50,245 bases of DNA from Pedosphaera sp. (GTDB lineage Bacteria > Verrucomicrobiota > Verrucomicrobiia > Limisphaerales > SXQI01). The notes below the pieces were generated by a model, which saw only the letters and a list, made by a program, of their open reading frames with translations, was not told the origin of the DNA and did no database searches. Within the stretch, counting starts at the first letter, position 1. Each line of letters opens with the position of its first letter. The position numbers were made by a program, and so were the translations under genes. The stretch is taken from NCBI GenBank assembly GCA_025359965.1, contig JANYDC010000103.1:1-50245 (forward strand). Direction: 5' to 3'. Of the stretch, positions 9,801 to 17,236 are shown one piece after another.

Positions 9801-10975
9801 GTGAAGGTTTGGATCAGCGTGAATGGCGCCTCCACAAGGGCGCTCCAGTTGGTGCCGTCGAGCGCGCGCGCTTTGAGAGTAAGGCTTTCATCGATGATTA
9901 TCTCACCCGACAGTGGACGGGCCGAAGCTGAAACGGCACCACCAAATAAGCGTGGATCGCTGCCGTCCAAGGTGAAATAAATCGTCCCGGCGGGTGCGGA
10001 AATCGTGACGGCAAAGCCTGGAGGCACATCGCCGCCAAACCGGTTGAGAGAGGGTGCGACGGTGTTTGGATAAAGACTTTTGGCCTTGAGTTGGCCGAGT
10101 ACAATGTCAGTTCGGACCGGCAGAAAATTTTGCAGCACATTATTCACCGCCGCCAGCCATGTCTCGCGGGTATAGGGGGCGCCCGCCCCAAGCTTGGCAT
10201 CCCCCCAGCGGGCTGATTCTCCGACCACTGCTCGGTCAATCTGGTTTTTGCGTTTCATGATCAGGGCGGTTGCGCTTTCGGGGGTCAGAACACCGCCATT
10301 GAAGAAATGTTTGTGGATATGGTCAGCCACTCGAAGGCGGAACTCAGGATTGGCTGAAAGTCTCTGCCACACCCATTGCGGATTGCTCTTGAATAGATCC
10401 GAATCGCCAGCGGAAAACGGGCCGGTGCGATCCACATCAACCCGCCACGGAAGCAGGGTGTGCTCCGAATCATGGCAGAAAAAGTGGAACCCTCCAGAGG
10501 CCCCCGTTCGGTCGCGCATCGCGTAAAAATTATTGGGGCTGCTATTGCCGAGAAACTCCGAGATGGGCGCGTCAAGATTCCCCCCGTAAAGGATGACAAG
10601 CATGTAATCAATCAGGTTGTCGATATCCACCAGATTTGGATAGGCGGGGTTGGGCGTGCCGTCAGGGTTGAGGCCCTGCACGCGCCGATAGCTGGCATTT
10701 GAGGACAGGCCGGCTTTTGCAAGGTTGTAAAGCGTCGTCCACGCCGTCATGTTGCCGTCGGTGGCATTGATGCTGTACGGGCCGGCTTCAACTTTCACGA
10801 CATCGAAGTTGGTTTTGTTCCCGCCGAAATAAGTTGCGGCGTACGATGCCTCAGGGCGCTCAGCGGTATTGTACAGCCCCCAGTACATTCCATTGATATA
10901 AAGGTGGTAGTAATTCCCGCGCTCCGCGTTTTGCCCCATGGCCAGCTGGGTGTCCCTCGAAAACACGTCCCTCAT
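6878..10975 (-). CDS. C-terminal part of interrupted CotH/lamin-tail secreted protein
   Basis: This is the downstream 1365 residues of one gene; the ATG at 10975 is simply an internal methionine. It holds the rest of the CotH kinase-like domain (AMGQNAERGNYYHLYINGMY, then YWGLYNTAERPEASY), three lamin-tail domains (full-length residues starting near 843, 1003 and 1147), a PKD-type Ig domain (about 1323-1423), a galactose-binding-like module (about 1423-1593) and a second PKD-type domain (about 1597-1690). A calcium-loop motif DPDGDGMDN lies near 1710, before a beta-rich tail. It is in the same frame as 11006-12310, separated only by a TGA at 11006-11008 and ten codons. If translated alone it would lack a signal peptide, so it is probably non-functional unless the stop is an error or is read through. 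Confidence 0.85.
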   Translation of the reverse strand: MRDVFSRDTQLAMGQNAERGNYYHLYINGMYWGLYNTAERPEASYAATYFGGNKTNFDVVKVEAGPYSINATDGNMTAWTTLYNLAKAGLSSNASYRRVQGLNPDGTPNPAYPNLVDIDNLIDYMLVILYGGNLDAPISEFLGNSSPNNFYAMRDRTGASGGFHFFCHDSEHTLLPWRVDVDRTGPFSAGDSDLFKSNPQWVWQRLSANPEFRLRVADHIHKHFFNGGVLTPESATALIMKRKNQIDRAVVGESARWGDAKLGAGAPYTRETWLAAVNNVLQNFLPVRTDIVLGQLKAKSLYPNTVAPSLNRFGGDVPPGFAVTISAPAGTIYFTLDGSDPRLFGGAVSASARPLSGEIIIDESLTLKARALDGTNWSALVEAPFTLIQTFTDLALTEIMYHPPDTGSFDGSDLEYIELKNIGTAELDLSGVIVTNGIYYRFPNGTRLSPGAFAVLVSDAAAFTNLHPGVSIAGVYTNNLANTGDTIEVRHAVGTLITKVSFTDQAPWPVAADGGGFSLVPINPNLNTDANAPQNWRASSNVGGSPGADDPNPNLPLILVNELLSHTDLPQVDTVELFNPGSEAADIGGWYLTDDRKQPRKFKLPPGSLVPARGYLLFDESQFNTAASGTNAFTFSSHGDEVYLYSADALGELTGYSDGFSFPAAENGVSFGRYTNSVGEIQYPPQKTLTLGTSNSGPKIGSVIINEIRYQPAAGEDEFIELKNLTDSPINLYDPAAPTNHWRVEGLDFEFPADAILPAHGLLVLTSSDPAGFRSRNSIPESVPVFGPYRGTLQDSGELIRILRPDQADIDTNGVVFIPYVQVDAVRYNDKSPWPTNAAGFGPSLEKISVGAYGNDAGNWRASPGAASPGFENDGNRPPKVQTSPVQDIVSSTYPFTVNVAGTASDDGLPNPPGGLTYRWTQITGPGAVTFGSSIAPTSTVQLPGVGTYLLRLTVSDGEAEAHSDLSISISRPLGDLKLVTAGAVWKYWDKGTDLGTAWTAPGFADSAWLSGPAQLGYGDGDEATKVGFGPDANAKFWTTYFRHAMVIPPGTQIATATARLVRDDGAIVYINGREVWRSNMPETLITFTTAASATIGGADESAWNEQGIDASTLHPGTNVIAVEVHQSVGNSSDISFDFELVSQVVASNQPPSVAAGGDLTIALPSDGFLNGFVTDDGLVSIVTNLWSELDGPAPVDFQTPASLQTYVRFSAPGRYTLRLSAYDGELIGFDDLIMTVEPEITYGDWLPNHFTASELLNPSVSGGTADPDGDGMDNRSEHLAGTDPRNSQSFLGLMAEPLEGAAFTIQVTVVAGRSYSMEFSESATGPWNVLTELRPTQTSAVKVEDAANAQATRYYRIVTPSQFH

Positions 10976-11005
10976 GAATATGCCGTTCGCGTCGCCTTGA
11001 AAGCT

Positions 11006-12310
11006 TCACGAATAATTCTGGAAGGTGCGCAGATCAAAAGCATCCAGAGTGTCAGTCCCTTCATTTCCAAAAAGCGGGTAACGCAATTTGGAGGTGCCAT
11101 AATCCGAGCGGAAGAAGAATCGGAAAGCATGCTTGGGATTATCGGTGGATCGGGAAAATCCGCCCCGAATACGAATCCCGGCATTGATTTGAAACCCCTT
11201 TTTGCCATCCGGATTGATCAATTCAAGAGAACAGGGCCTTTCCCAGGCGCGTCCATCCTGCCCTGGATTGGCGTAGATGCCGGATGTCGAGTCAAAGAGC
11301 GCGGAAGTGGGCAGGACCAGGGAAAAACTCGGGAGAGTTTTAAGATCCTCCTTGATGGTGCCTGAGTACGTCGGGTTTTTGACCACATCCGGGTCCATGC
11401 CATAGTCCACCGTGTTCGCACCCCAGGAGGTTGGCCACCCTGCGGGGGCTTTGCCGTCCTGCGCTTGGCGGATCACATCATCAAGAAACAAGTACGAAGT
11501 CGTCACCACGGGCGCAGGTTTATACCCTGTGAGAAAGGCCGCCACCCTTAACACTGTTGTACGAGTGATACGGAGCGAGTTTGAGTAGACAAGCCCGCTA
11601 CTCACCGTCGGCAAAATGCCGTTTGTAGTATAACGGATGACCGCATTGCTTGTTCCAGACGTCAGAGCGAGATCAAAAGGCGCATCGAAGAAACCGTGGT
11701 CCACGCTGAATTTAACATCCTCCACGAAGGAAAGCAGTCCCGCCCCGTTGGTTGCGCCCGGCGTGGGCTTGGTAAAGTACAGATAATTAGTGCCGGTATC
11801 ATCAAGACCGTAAGAAATGTCACGAAATTGCTCAGGAAAGACTGGATCAAACACCGAGACCAAAGTTTTGCCGTCCGGCTGCACCAGGGCCAAATATTCC
11901 CCATCGGCTTTTAGGCTGAAACTGGTGTGGAGACGCGCCGGATTGTTGGTTCTATTCTTCCCTGAGGCGAAAACCACCAAATAGCCGCCACCAGCAACAT
12001 CGATCGACGGAAAAGCCCACTTATCCAGTTGTGCCGCATCATCAGTTAAAAAATAGCCGTTCAAGTTGGCAGGACTCGTCGAGGTGTTCAGAATCTCAAT
12101 CCAATCCGAAAATTCTTTATCCTCATCCGCCAAGTTTGCCCCATTGTTGGCGAGGAACTCATTAATGACAAAAGGCGAAGCCTCTTGCGCCTGCAAAAAT
12201 GGGGCCATGGAAAGACTGACAATCGTCAACAGCAGAAACAAGCCGACGAAATGTCGGTTCTTCAGAAAACTGGGCAATAAACTCATGAGACTTGTGGCAA
12301 GCTGGCGCAA
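11006..12310 (-). CDS. N-terminal part of interrupted CotH/lamin-tail secreted protein
   Basis: This 434-residue part starts with a signal peptide (basic start, hydrophobic FVGLFLLLTIVSLSMAPF, cleavage near LQAQ). A lamin-tail domain (VINEFLANNGANLADEDKEF, about 45-150) and a chitobiase-like Fn3-associated segment (about 210-290) follow. The beginning of a CotH kinase-like domain comes next (INAGIRIRGGFSRSTDNPKH at about 380-400). It ends FDLRTFQNYS then TGA; the same frame continues SFQGDANGIFMRDVF, so the stop falls inside the CotH domain where Trp (TGG) would fit. CotH domains phosphorylate proteins in spores and occur in many large exported proteins of Verrucomicrobia and Planctomycetes. 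The role here is unknown. Confidence 0.85.
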   Translation of the reverse strand: MRQLATSLMSLLPSFLKNRHFVGLFLLLTIVSLSMAPFLQAQEASPFVINEFLANNGANLADEDKEFSDWIEILNTSTSPANLNGYFLTDDAAQLDKWAFPSIDVAGGGYLVVFASGKNRTNNPARLHTSFSLKADGEYLALVQPDGKTLVSVFDPVFPEQFRDISYGLDDTGTNYLYFTKPTPGATNGAGLLSFVEDVKFSVDHGFFDAPFDLALTSGTSNAVIRYTTNGILPTVSSGLVYSNSLRITRTTVLRVAAFLTGYKPAPVVTTSYLFLDDVIRQAQDGKAPAGWPTSWGANTVDYGMDPDVVKNPTYSGTIKEDLKTLPSFSLVLPTSALFDSTSGIYANPGQDGRAWERPCSLELINPDGKKGFQINAGIRIRGGFSRSTDNPKHAFRFFFRSDYGTSKLRYPLFGNEGTDTLDAFDLRTFQNYS

Positions 12311-12550
12311 AATAGGTGTTGTAGGACAAGAATACAGCAGGATTCGGACCTTTTCTCAAGCCGGAAACGCGAATGGTTTCCCTTCACCTGCACCATTCAC
12401 CATCAATTATCTACGCAAGTGTGAGGGAAAACCGCAGCAAACTACTTACGCCAGCAGAAACAGCCGCTCAGACACCATCGTCGGAATTGTCCACGAGTCT
12501 TGGCTGGAAAAACAACCGAGATCCTTCAAAGTCATCCATAGCAATGCCGT

Positions 12551-13009
12551 GTGAGATCGCTCGGCACAACGAGCGGCAGCACCGGGTGCAGTTCAATAAC
12601 GGTGTTAGATCATGTGGCCGTACGCTTTGCCCATTCATATGTGGAGAAGGTCTCTGCAGAGCGGGACATGCTTGGACTTTATCACCTCATCCACGCCGTG
12701 GGTGCCGAGCGTCAATTGCCGGAGGAGTTCTGGCTTTTCAGTCGCCTGCTTGAGTTGGTCGGCGCTACTCGGTCTGACGTGTGGCAGTATTACGAGGGCC
12801 TCTCTGTGGAAACTTTCACGAGGATGACTCGCGCTTTGGATCAGTTGCGGCTTTCAGAGATTGCCGAGAAATTCCGGTTCGGCCACATTGCTTGGAGTGG
12901 GCCGGACCAGGCATCAAGTCTTGACGAGTAGCTCGATGCTCACGAGCAGCAGATTCAGAGTGCCGTCTTCGAGTTGATTGCGGCGCGGGAGAACGACTTG
13001 AAGTATTAG
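12551..13009 (+). pseudogene. Small DUF4375-like protein gene with in-frame TAG
   Basis: An open stretch of 126 codons from 12551 ends at TAG 12929-12931 (…PDQASSLDE*). The same frame continues sensibly for 25 more residues (LDAHEQQIQSAVFELIAARE, then NDLKY) to TAG 13007-13009. The full 153-codon product would be an acidic, helical protein whose layout (RALDQLRLSEIAEKFRFGHI, then WSGPDQASSLDE) resembles DUF4375/DMP19-type proteins. This family link is tentative and from memory. The start is uncertain; the first 20 codons look like non-coding sequence. A CAG- or GAG-to-TAG change would explain the break. It lies beside another broken small gene. Confidence 0.6.
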
Positions 13010-13093
13010 ATATAACCATGCAAGGCGGCCACCACGGCCGTCGCAATTCGCGCCTCCCGTGGGCGTTCCGCCAAGACCAAAACCTCACCACCT

Positions 13094-13584
13094 ATGCCTC
13101 GAAAAGTTCTCTTTCTTGCAGTTGGAATTGCCTTCGTTGCCGCTATTGCCTACGTAATAAACACACCCAGACCCACAAGCATGAAACCAGACTTTGACTC
13201 AGCATTGAATGCCCATTTCGCTGCCATTGCCAACCGGGACATCGAGGCATTCAAGTCTCACCTATCTCTGGGTGATACTCTTTACACGGTTGTTCAGAAC
13301 GGTCACGCCTTTAAGTCACCCGCGGAGACAATCGCCATTCACGACAGTGGTTTAAGGATCCGAATTGGACATGGAAAGGCTCAGTGGTTCATAAGGTCGT
13401 GGGGGAGGACATGGCGATGGCTCTCGTGCGATAAACCTATCAACCCAACAAGCAAACCGCACCATTTGAGACTTGGCTCGTTTACGTTTTCCAGTTGCAG
13501 GAAGGCTCGTGGCGAATCGTCCACGACCAGAATACAGCACTGGACTTTCATGCTTTCGCCCATGCCTCAGGGCTCGAGAAGTAG
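13094..13584 (+). pseudogene. NTF2/SnoaL-like protein gene with frameshift and nonsense
   Basis: Translation from ATG 13094 gives an N-terminal membrane or signal segment (VLFLAVGIAFVAAIAYVI), then DSALNAHFAAIANRDIEAFK, the typical start of an NTF2/SnoaL fold. The frame is lost after SPAETIAIHDS near 13347. One frame over, the protein continues WFKDPNWTWKGSVVHKVVGE and DMAMALVR, hits TAA at 13432-13434, then continues TYQPNKQTAPFETWLVYVFQ to TAG 13582-13584. One missing T (AGT TGG read as AG TGG) and one TAT-to-TAA change would restore a 163-residue protein. The family role is generally small-molecule binding or an enzyme-like fold; function unknown here. Confidence 0.75.
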
Positions 13585-13629
13585 CAGGCTTAAGACCTAT
13601 GTGACCGGTTGGGCCCACCATTCCAACAT

Positions 13630-13730
13630 AACGGCTAACCAAGTGGTGCAGCGCACACCGGACCTCGCTCCTACTGGATGCCCCGCGAGTGATGACGTCC
13701 CGAACCTCCACCTCGTTCGTTGGAGCCCGT
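13630..13730. repeat. Possible decayed attC-like or dispersed intergenic repeat
   Basis: The left end GGCTAACCAAGTGGTG and the right end CACCTCGTTCGTTGGAGCC are imperfect inverted repeats about 97 bases apart, directly after a small broken gene. The left arm resembles intergenic repeats I recall from Verrucomicrobia and Planctomycetes that give spurious QRT-containing translations. The arms and spacing also resemble integron attC sites, but the core GTTRRRY boxes are not intact. No integrase gene is in the window. Confidence 0.35.
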
Positions 13731-14528
13731 CCATTCTCCTCCTCTCCTTAGAGTTCCTCGCTGCCGCAACATCAACTCTTTCATCAGGTCCTCGGCGCTT
13801 TCGTATTTTGTAAATCCGCCGGGCGGAAGAAACGCATCAATCGGTTGCTGTTGCATTCTGAGGTCGGAGAAACGGAGGGTAAGGAGGGTAGGATTATCGG
13901 CCGACACGATGCGGAGCGGGAACCCTCCTAATTCTGGAGCTTCCCAAAACTGAAAATCCGTGGTGGAGCCAGCAGCAGAACTCACCATGATCTCCTTTGG
14001 TTGGCAGAGGTGTCCCTCAATTTTCTCCGCCGCCGAAACGCTGAAGGGTTGTTTATGAAGTATATTGGTGAAGCGTGCGGGAGCTCCCATTGGCGCGTAT
14101 CCCTGCAAAGATTCGCTTAAAAGAAAGCCACTATTGTCGGCGACGTCCCAAAGGAAACTAATACCACCGGTATTTCGCTTTTTGTTAGCCGAAATGGTCT
14201 CTTTGGGCACGAAGAGCAACTTAGTGCCGCGCCCAACCATTTCTCCGGTTGTGACTTCCTCAGTCGTGTTGGAAAGAAGGTGAGTCACCATCACCAAGTG
14301 CCCTTGAAAACCGACCGTATTTGTCAACAGAACCGCGATGGGACCATTCAGGAAAGCCGGCACTTTCGGCACAAAATCTTTGCCCTCACCCTGATCAGCC
14401 CGGTCGTGTTTTGGCGAATGGGTGCAGCCCATGGCTGCCATAGCGAGTGCCATGAACCAAAGGAAGGCGGATCGTGTTTCAGGCTGATATTTCGATTCAG
14501 AATTCTGCAATAAAAATTCCATGGCCAT
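13671..14528 (-). CDS. Lipoprotein resembling DUF4412 family
   Basis: I place the start at ATG 14528 (or 14522), because it gives a short charged N-terminus followed by FLWFMALAMAAMGC, a lipoprotein signal with lipobox cysteine. The frame stays open upstream to 14744 but that part overlaps the preceding lipoprotein gene. The mature protein of about 250 residues is beta-rich and ends with a segment (DLRMQQQPIDAFLPPGGFTK, then YESAEDLMKELMLRQ) that matches my memory of DUF4412 proteins, which are outer-membrane or periplasmic proteins of unknown function. The last 25 or so residues are low-complexity (Gly/Arg) and are encoded within or beside the inverted repeat at 13630-13730, so the native C-terminus may have been altered. 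Confidence 0.7.
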   Translation of the reverse strand: MAMEFLLQNSESKYQPETRSAFLWFMALAMAAMGCTHSPKHDRADQGEGKDFVPKVPAFLNGPIAVLLTNTVGFQGHLVMVTHLLSNTTEEVTTGEMVGRGTKLLFVPKETISANKKRNTGGISFLWDVADNSGFLLSESLQGYAPMGAPARFTNILHKQPFSVSAAEKIEGHLCQPKEIMVSSAAGSTTDFQFWEAPELGGFPLRIVSADNPTLLTLRFSDLRMQQQPIDAFLPPGGFTKYESAEDLMKELMLRQRGTLRRGGEWTGSNERGGGSGRHHSRGIQ

Positions 14529-14593
14529 CGCAGGCAGGTTTCGCCAGCCCGTTTTGCCGCATGACGCATCCCCCTCCAACTTGCCAGCATGTC

Positions 14594-15007
14594 TCAGCGC
14601 CATGATCCTCCCACCCATACGTAACCCCTGCCATGTCTCGACCAGTGTCCCCGGCCCCAAACCGCGTGGGGTCGCGGTGGCACGACCCATATTCCCCGCA
14701 CCCAGACCCAATGCCCCTGCCAGGTCCAGTAGCCGGGCGTCCATGCATAATCGGGAGCGGGCGGCGGCGGCATGATTTCCACTTGCGGAGGTGGTGGTCC
14801 CTGAGTGATGACCACCGCTTCACTGGGAGCGGGCGGCGGGGTGGTAATAACAGCCCCGGGTGGAGGGGCAGGAACCTGAACCACAGTCTGCGGAGCTGGG
14901 TTTGCGGGGACGTAAACAATTCGGCGCTCAACGCATCCCTGACTGAAAATCATCAACGCTGCGAGCATGCTTGTCAGTAACCACGGCTGTTCTTTCAAAT
15001 CTTTCAT
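14594..15007 (-). CDS. YXWGXW-repeat lipoprotein
   Basis: The start is taken at ATG 15007, because the next residues (MKDLKEQPWLLTSMLAALMI, then FSQGC) form a lipoprotein signal with the cysteine at residue 25; the frame is open to 15154 but those residues look non-coding. A proline-rich linker (repeats of PPAP and PPPP) follows. The C-terminal half is made of aromatic repeats of the YxWxxGYWxW kind (DYAWTPGYWTWQGHWVW, then GHWSRHGRGYVWVGGSW), the signature of YXWGXW proteins. These are small envelope proteins of unknown function common in Verrucomicrobia and Proteobacteria. The DUF4412-like gene begins about 66 bases downstream on the same strand. Confidence 0.8.
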   Translation of the reverse strand: MKDLKEQPWLLTSMLAALMIFSQGCVERRIVYVPANPAPQTVVQVPAPPPGAVITTPPPAPSEAVVITQGPPPPQVEIMPPPPAPDYAWTPGYWTWQGHWVWVRGIWVVPPRPHAVWGRGHWSRHGRGYVWVGGSWR

Positions 15008-15190
15008 CTTTCTCTCAACCGAACAGACGTTATGGAAATGTGTTTGGTTACGAGTTCCCTTCGTCGTGAAGCGCTTTTCTTCGATCCCAACCTCAATGTT
15101 TTGCGACGTGAACTCTGAAATTCCCGTAACTTTGGATTGCTTCAGCGCGTCCATCCTGATGGATCAGGAATTCAAACAGAACATTATCTT

Positions 15191-15574
15191 ATGAAAAATT
15201 TCGCCTTGTTAAAATGCGCCCTGATGGTCGCCATTGGATTCATCGGCTTTCAGATGTTAGCTCAGGCTGAAGAGACAAAGAGTATTCCGGAAGGACGAGT
15301 TGCCGCCTTCCGGGAGAGGATGCAGGAGGTCGCTGCTAAACTCGGTCTTTCTGAGGAGCAAAAGGAGAAGATTAAACCCATTATCCGAGAGGAAATGGAG
15401 AAAGCCCGTGCCTTGCGAAAAGACGAAAGTCTTTCACGCCAGGATAAAGTGAAAAAGCTTAAGGCCATCCGCGAGGAAATCGTGCCAAAGCTTAAGGCGA
15501 TTCTCACGTCCGAGCAGTTTGAAAAATGGCGGAAAATGGCCGAGGAACGACGGGCCCGACTTCAGGAGAAATGA
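15191..15574 (+). CDS. Spy/CpxP-like periplasmic LTxxQ protein
   Basis: Starting at ATG 15191, this 127-residue protein has a signal peptide (KCALMVAIGFIGFQMLAQAE) and a highly charged helical mature part. It contains the LTSEQ motif near residue 105 (AILTSEQFEKWRKM) and an LGLSEEQKEKIKPI repeat earlier, the arrangement of the Spy/CpxP/LTxxQ family. Family members are periplasmic helical-hairpin dimers acting as chaperones or metal and envelope-stress sensors. The upstream in-frame ATG at 15137 would add 18 residues that spoil the signal peptide. It is divergent from the YXWGXW lipoprotein, with about 180 bases between them. Confidence 0.8.
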   Translation: MKNFALLKCALMVAIGFIGFQMLAQAEETKSIPEGRVAAFRERMQEVAAKLGLSEEQKEKIKPIIREEMEKARALRKDESLSRQDKVKKLKAIREEIVPKLKAILTSEQFEKWRKMAEERRARLQEK

Positions 15575-15637
15575 TTCTCTCAAAAACGGGCCCGCCTCGC
15601 AGGGCGGATTGCTAAAGCGTCTAATTGCAGCAGTGGC

Positions 15638-17029
15638 TTACCTTGGCCGAAAACTGCGGCTTTGGGGCGGTCGGGAAGGTTGGCTCGGACGAAGCGGGCG
15701 GCTTTGTGGGCGTCCCACATCGGGCGAAAGCGTGGGAAGGGAGCTTGAGGTATTTCCCTGGCCTTGCGCGGGTTTTGAGGCGGGCTGCTGTGCTGATGAT
15801 CGTTGCGGACCACGTTGTTGTTGACCGCGTTGTTGACTGCGAGGGTCGCGATATCGAGGGACGCGATCCGAGGCGGGGGCAGCGGTAGCGACAGCATTGT
15901 AATCAAAGCCTTCGGCCTTTTTACGGAGAATGCCACGCCCGATGAAGCGTTCCAAGGACCGCAGATCCGCTTGATCCTCTGGGGTCACGAAACTTATGGC
16001 ATCGCCCACTGCATGAGCCCGTCCAGTGCGCCCGATGCGGTGAACGTAATCCTCCGACTGCATCGGGAAGTCATAGTTCACAACGTGGGAGATTCCGTCG
16101 ACATCGATCCCGCGGGCCGCGATGTCGGTGGCCACCAGCACGCGAACGTCACCCGACTTGAAATCCTTGAGGGCCTTTAGGCGCTGATTTTGCGAACGGT
16201 TCGAATGAAGCGTGGCCGTGCGGATGCCTTCCTGCTCCAATCGGCGGGCAATACGGTCGGCACCGTGTTTCATGCGCGCAAAAACCAGAACCATGTTCAT
16301 GCTCGAATCGCGCAGCATATGAACGAGCAGTGCTGGTTTCAGATGCTGACGCACTTCATAAACCCATTGTGCGACAGTCTCCGCCGGATTGGAGCGCCGT
16401 CCAATTTGTACAATTTTGGGAGATTGCTGGAACTCGTGGGTAAGGGATTCGATCTCTTTGGAAAGAGTGGCCGAGAAAAGCAGGGTCTGGCGTTTCTTGG
16501 GCAGGGCACGGATGATTTGTCGGATCGAAGGAAGGAAGCCCATATCAAGCATCCGGTCCGCCTCGTCGAGCACCAGGAAATCCAACGCTGAAAAATCGCC
16601 GTAGCGCTGACCCATCAAATCAAGAAGCCGACCAGGGCATGCGATGATCAAGTGGGTTCCATTCCGCAACGCGTCCATCTGTGGGCGCTCTCCCACTCCG
16701 CCAAACACGGTCGCCACGCGCAACGGAAGATGGCGGGCGTAATCGCGAACGTTATCCTGGATCTGGACCGCCAGTTCGCGGGTAGGCGCAAGAATCAAGG
16801 CGCGGGTGCCGCGACGACTGCCATCGCCGATATTGGCGGCCAGTTTCGTCAGCATCGGCAGGGTAAATGCAGCCGTTTTGCCTGTGCCAGTCTGGGCAAT
16901 TCCTATTAGGTCGCAACCGGTAAGAATTTTGGGTATGGCTGCGGCTTGGATGGGCGTGGGCTCTGTGTAGCCGGCGTCCTGAACCGCCCGTAGGACTTTA
17001 TCATCAAGACCGAGTTCGCGAAAAGACAT
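15638..17029 (-). CDS. rhlE: DEAD-box RNA helicase, RhlE-like
   Basis: This 463-residue protein has all the DEAD-box motifs: Q motif (FRELGLDDKVLRAV…PTPIQ), motif I AQTGTGKT, Ia PTRELAVQ, II VLDEADRMLDMGF, III SAT, then the second RecA domain with VLVATDIAARGIDVDGISHV, and motif VI HRIGRTGRA. After about residue 385 the tail is Gln/Arg/Ser/Pro-rich and probably disordered RNA-binding sequence, as in RhlE-type helicases. They unwind short RNA duplexes in ribosome assembly, RNA decay and cold adaptation. The gene is monocistronic, convergent with the Spy-like gene. RhlE is the closest subgroup by layout, but the assignment to a particular orthologue is not certain. Confidence 0.93.
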   Translation of the reverse strand: MSFRELGLDDKVLRAVQDAGYTEPTPIQAAAIPKILTGCDLIGIAQTGTGKTAAFTLPMLTKLAANIGDGSRRGTRALILAPTRELAVQIQDNVRDYARHLPLRVATVFGGVGERPQMDALRNGTHLIIACPGRLLDLMGQRYGDFSALDFLVLDEADRMLDMGFLPSIRQIIRALPKKRQTLLFSATLSKEIESLTHEFQQSPKIVQIGRRSNPAETVAQWVYEVRQHLKPALLVHMLRDSSMNMVLVFARMKHGADRIARRLEQEGIRTATLHSNRSQNQRLKALKDFKSGDVRVLVATDIAARGIDVDGISHVVNYDFPMQSEDYVHRIGRTGRAHAVGDAISFVTPEDQADLRSLERFIGRGILRKKAEGFDYNAVATAAPASDRVPRYRDPRSQQRGQQQRGPQRSSAQQPASKPAQGQGNTSSSLPTLSPDVGRPQSRPLRPSQPSRPPQSRSFRPR

Positions 17030-17236
17030 GTGCGGCCATTATACTCAATGCGGTGGGAATGCACGCAGATAATCGGCTTATCTTTACCCGCTGCATATTA
17101 AGTTTCATCGTCCCCGCCTCTTCATTCCGGATGAAACCCAGAAGCAAAAAAGTGGTTTGTTTGTCTCGAATTCACCCACATTGAGCGAAGTCTGGACGGT
17201 ATTTTTTTTGAGAAAGACACCGATGGCGGAAGAGTC

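Noticed and set aside
11006..11008. TGA as a selenocysteine or readthrough codon
   Set aside because: A secreted CotH protein has no known selenocysteine here, and Trp (TGG) fits better.
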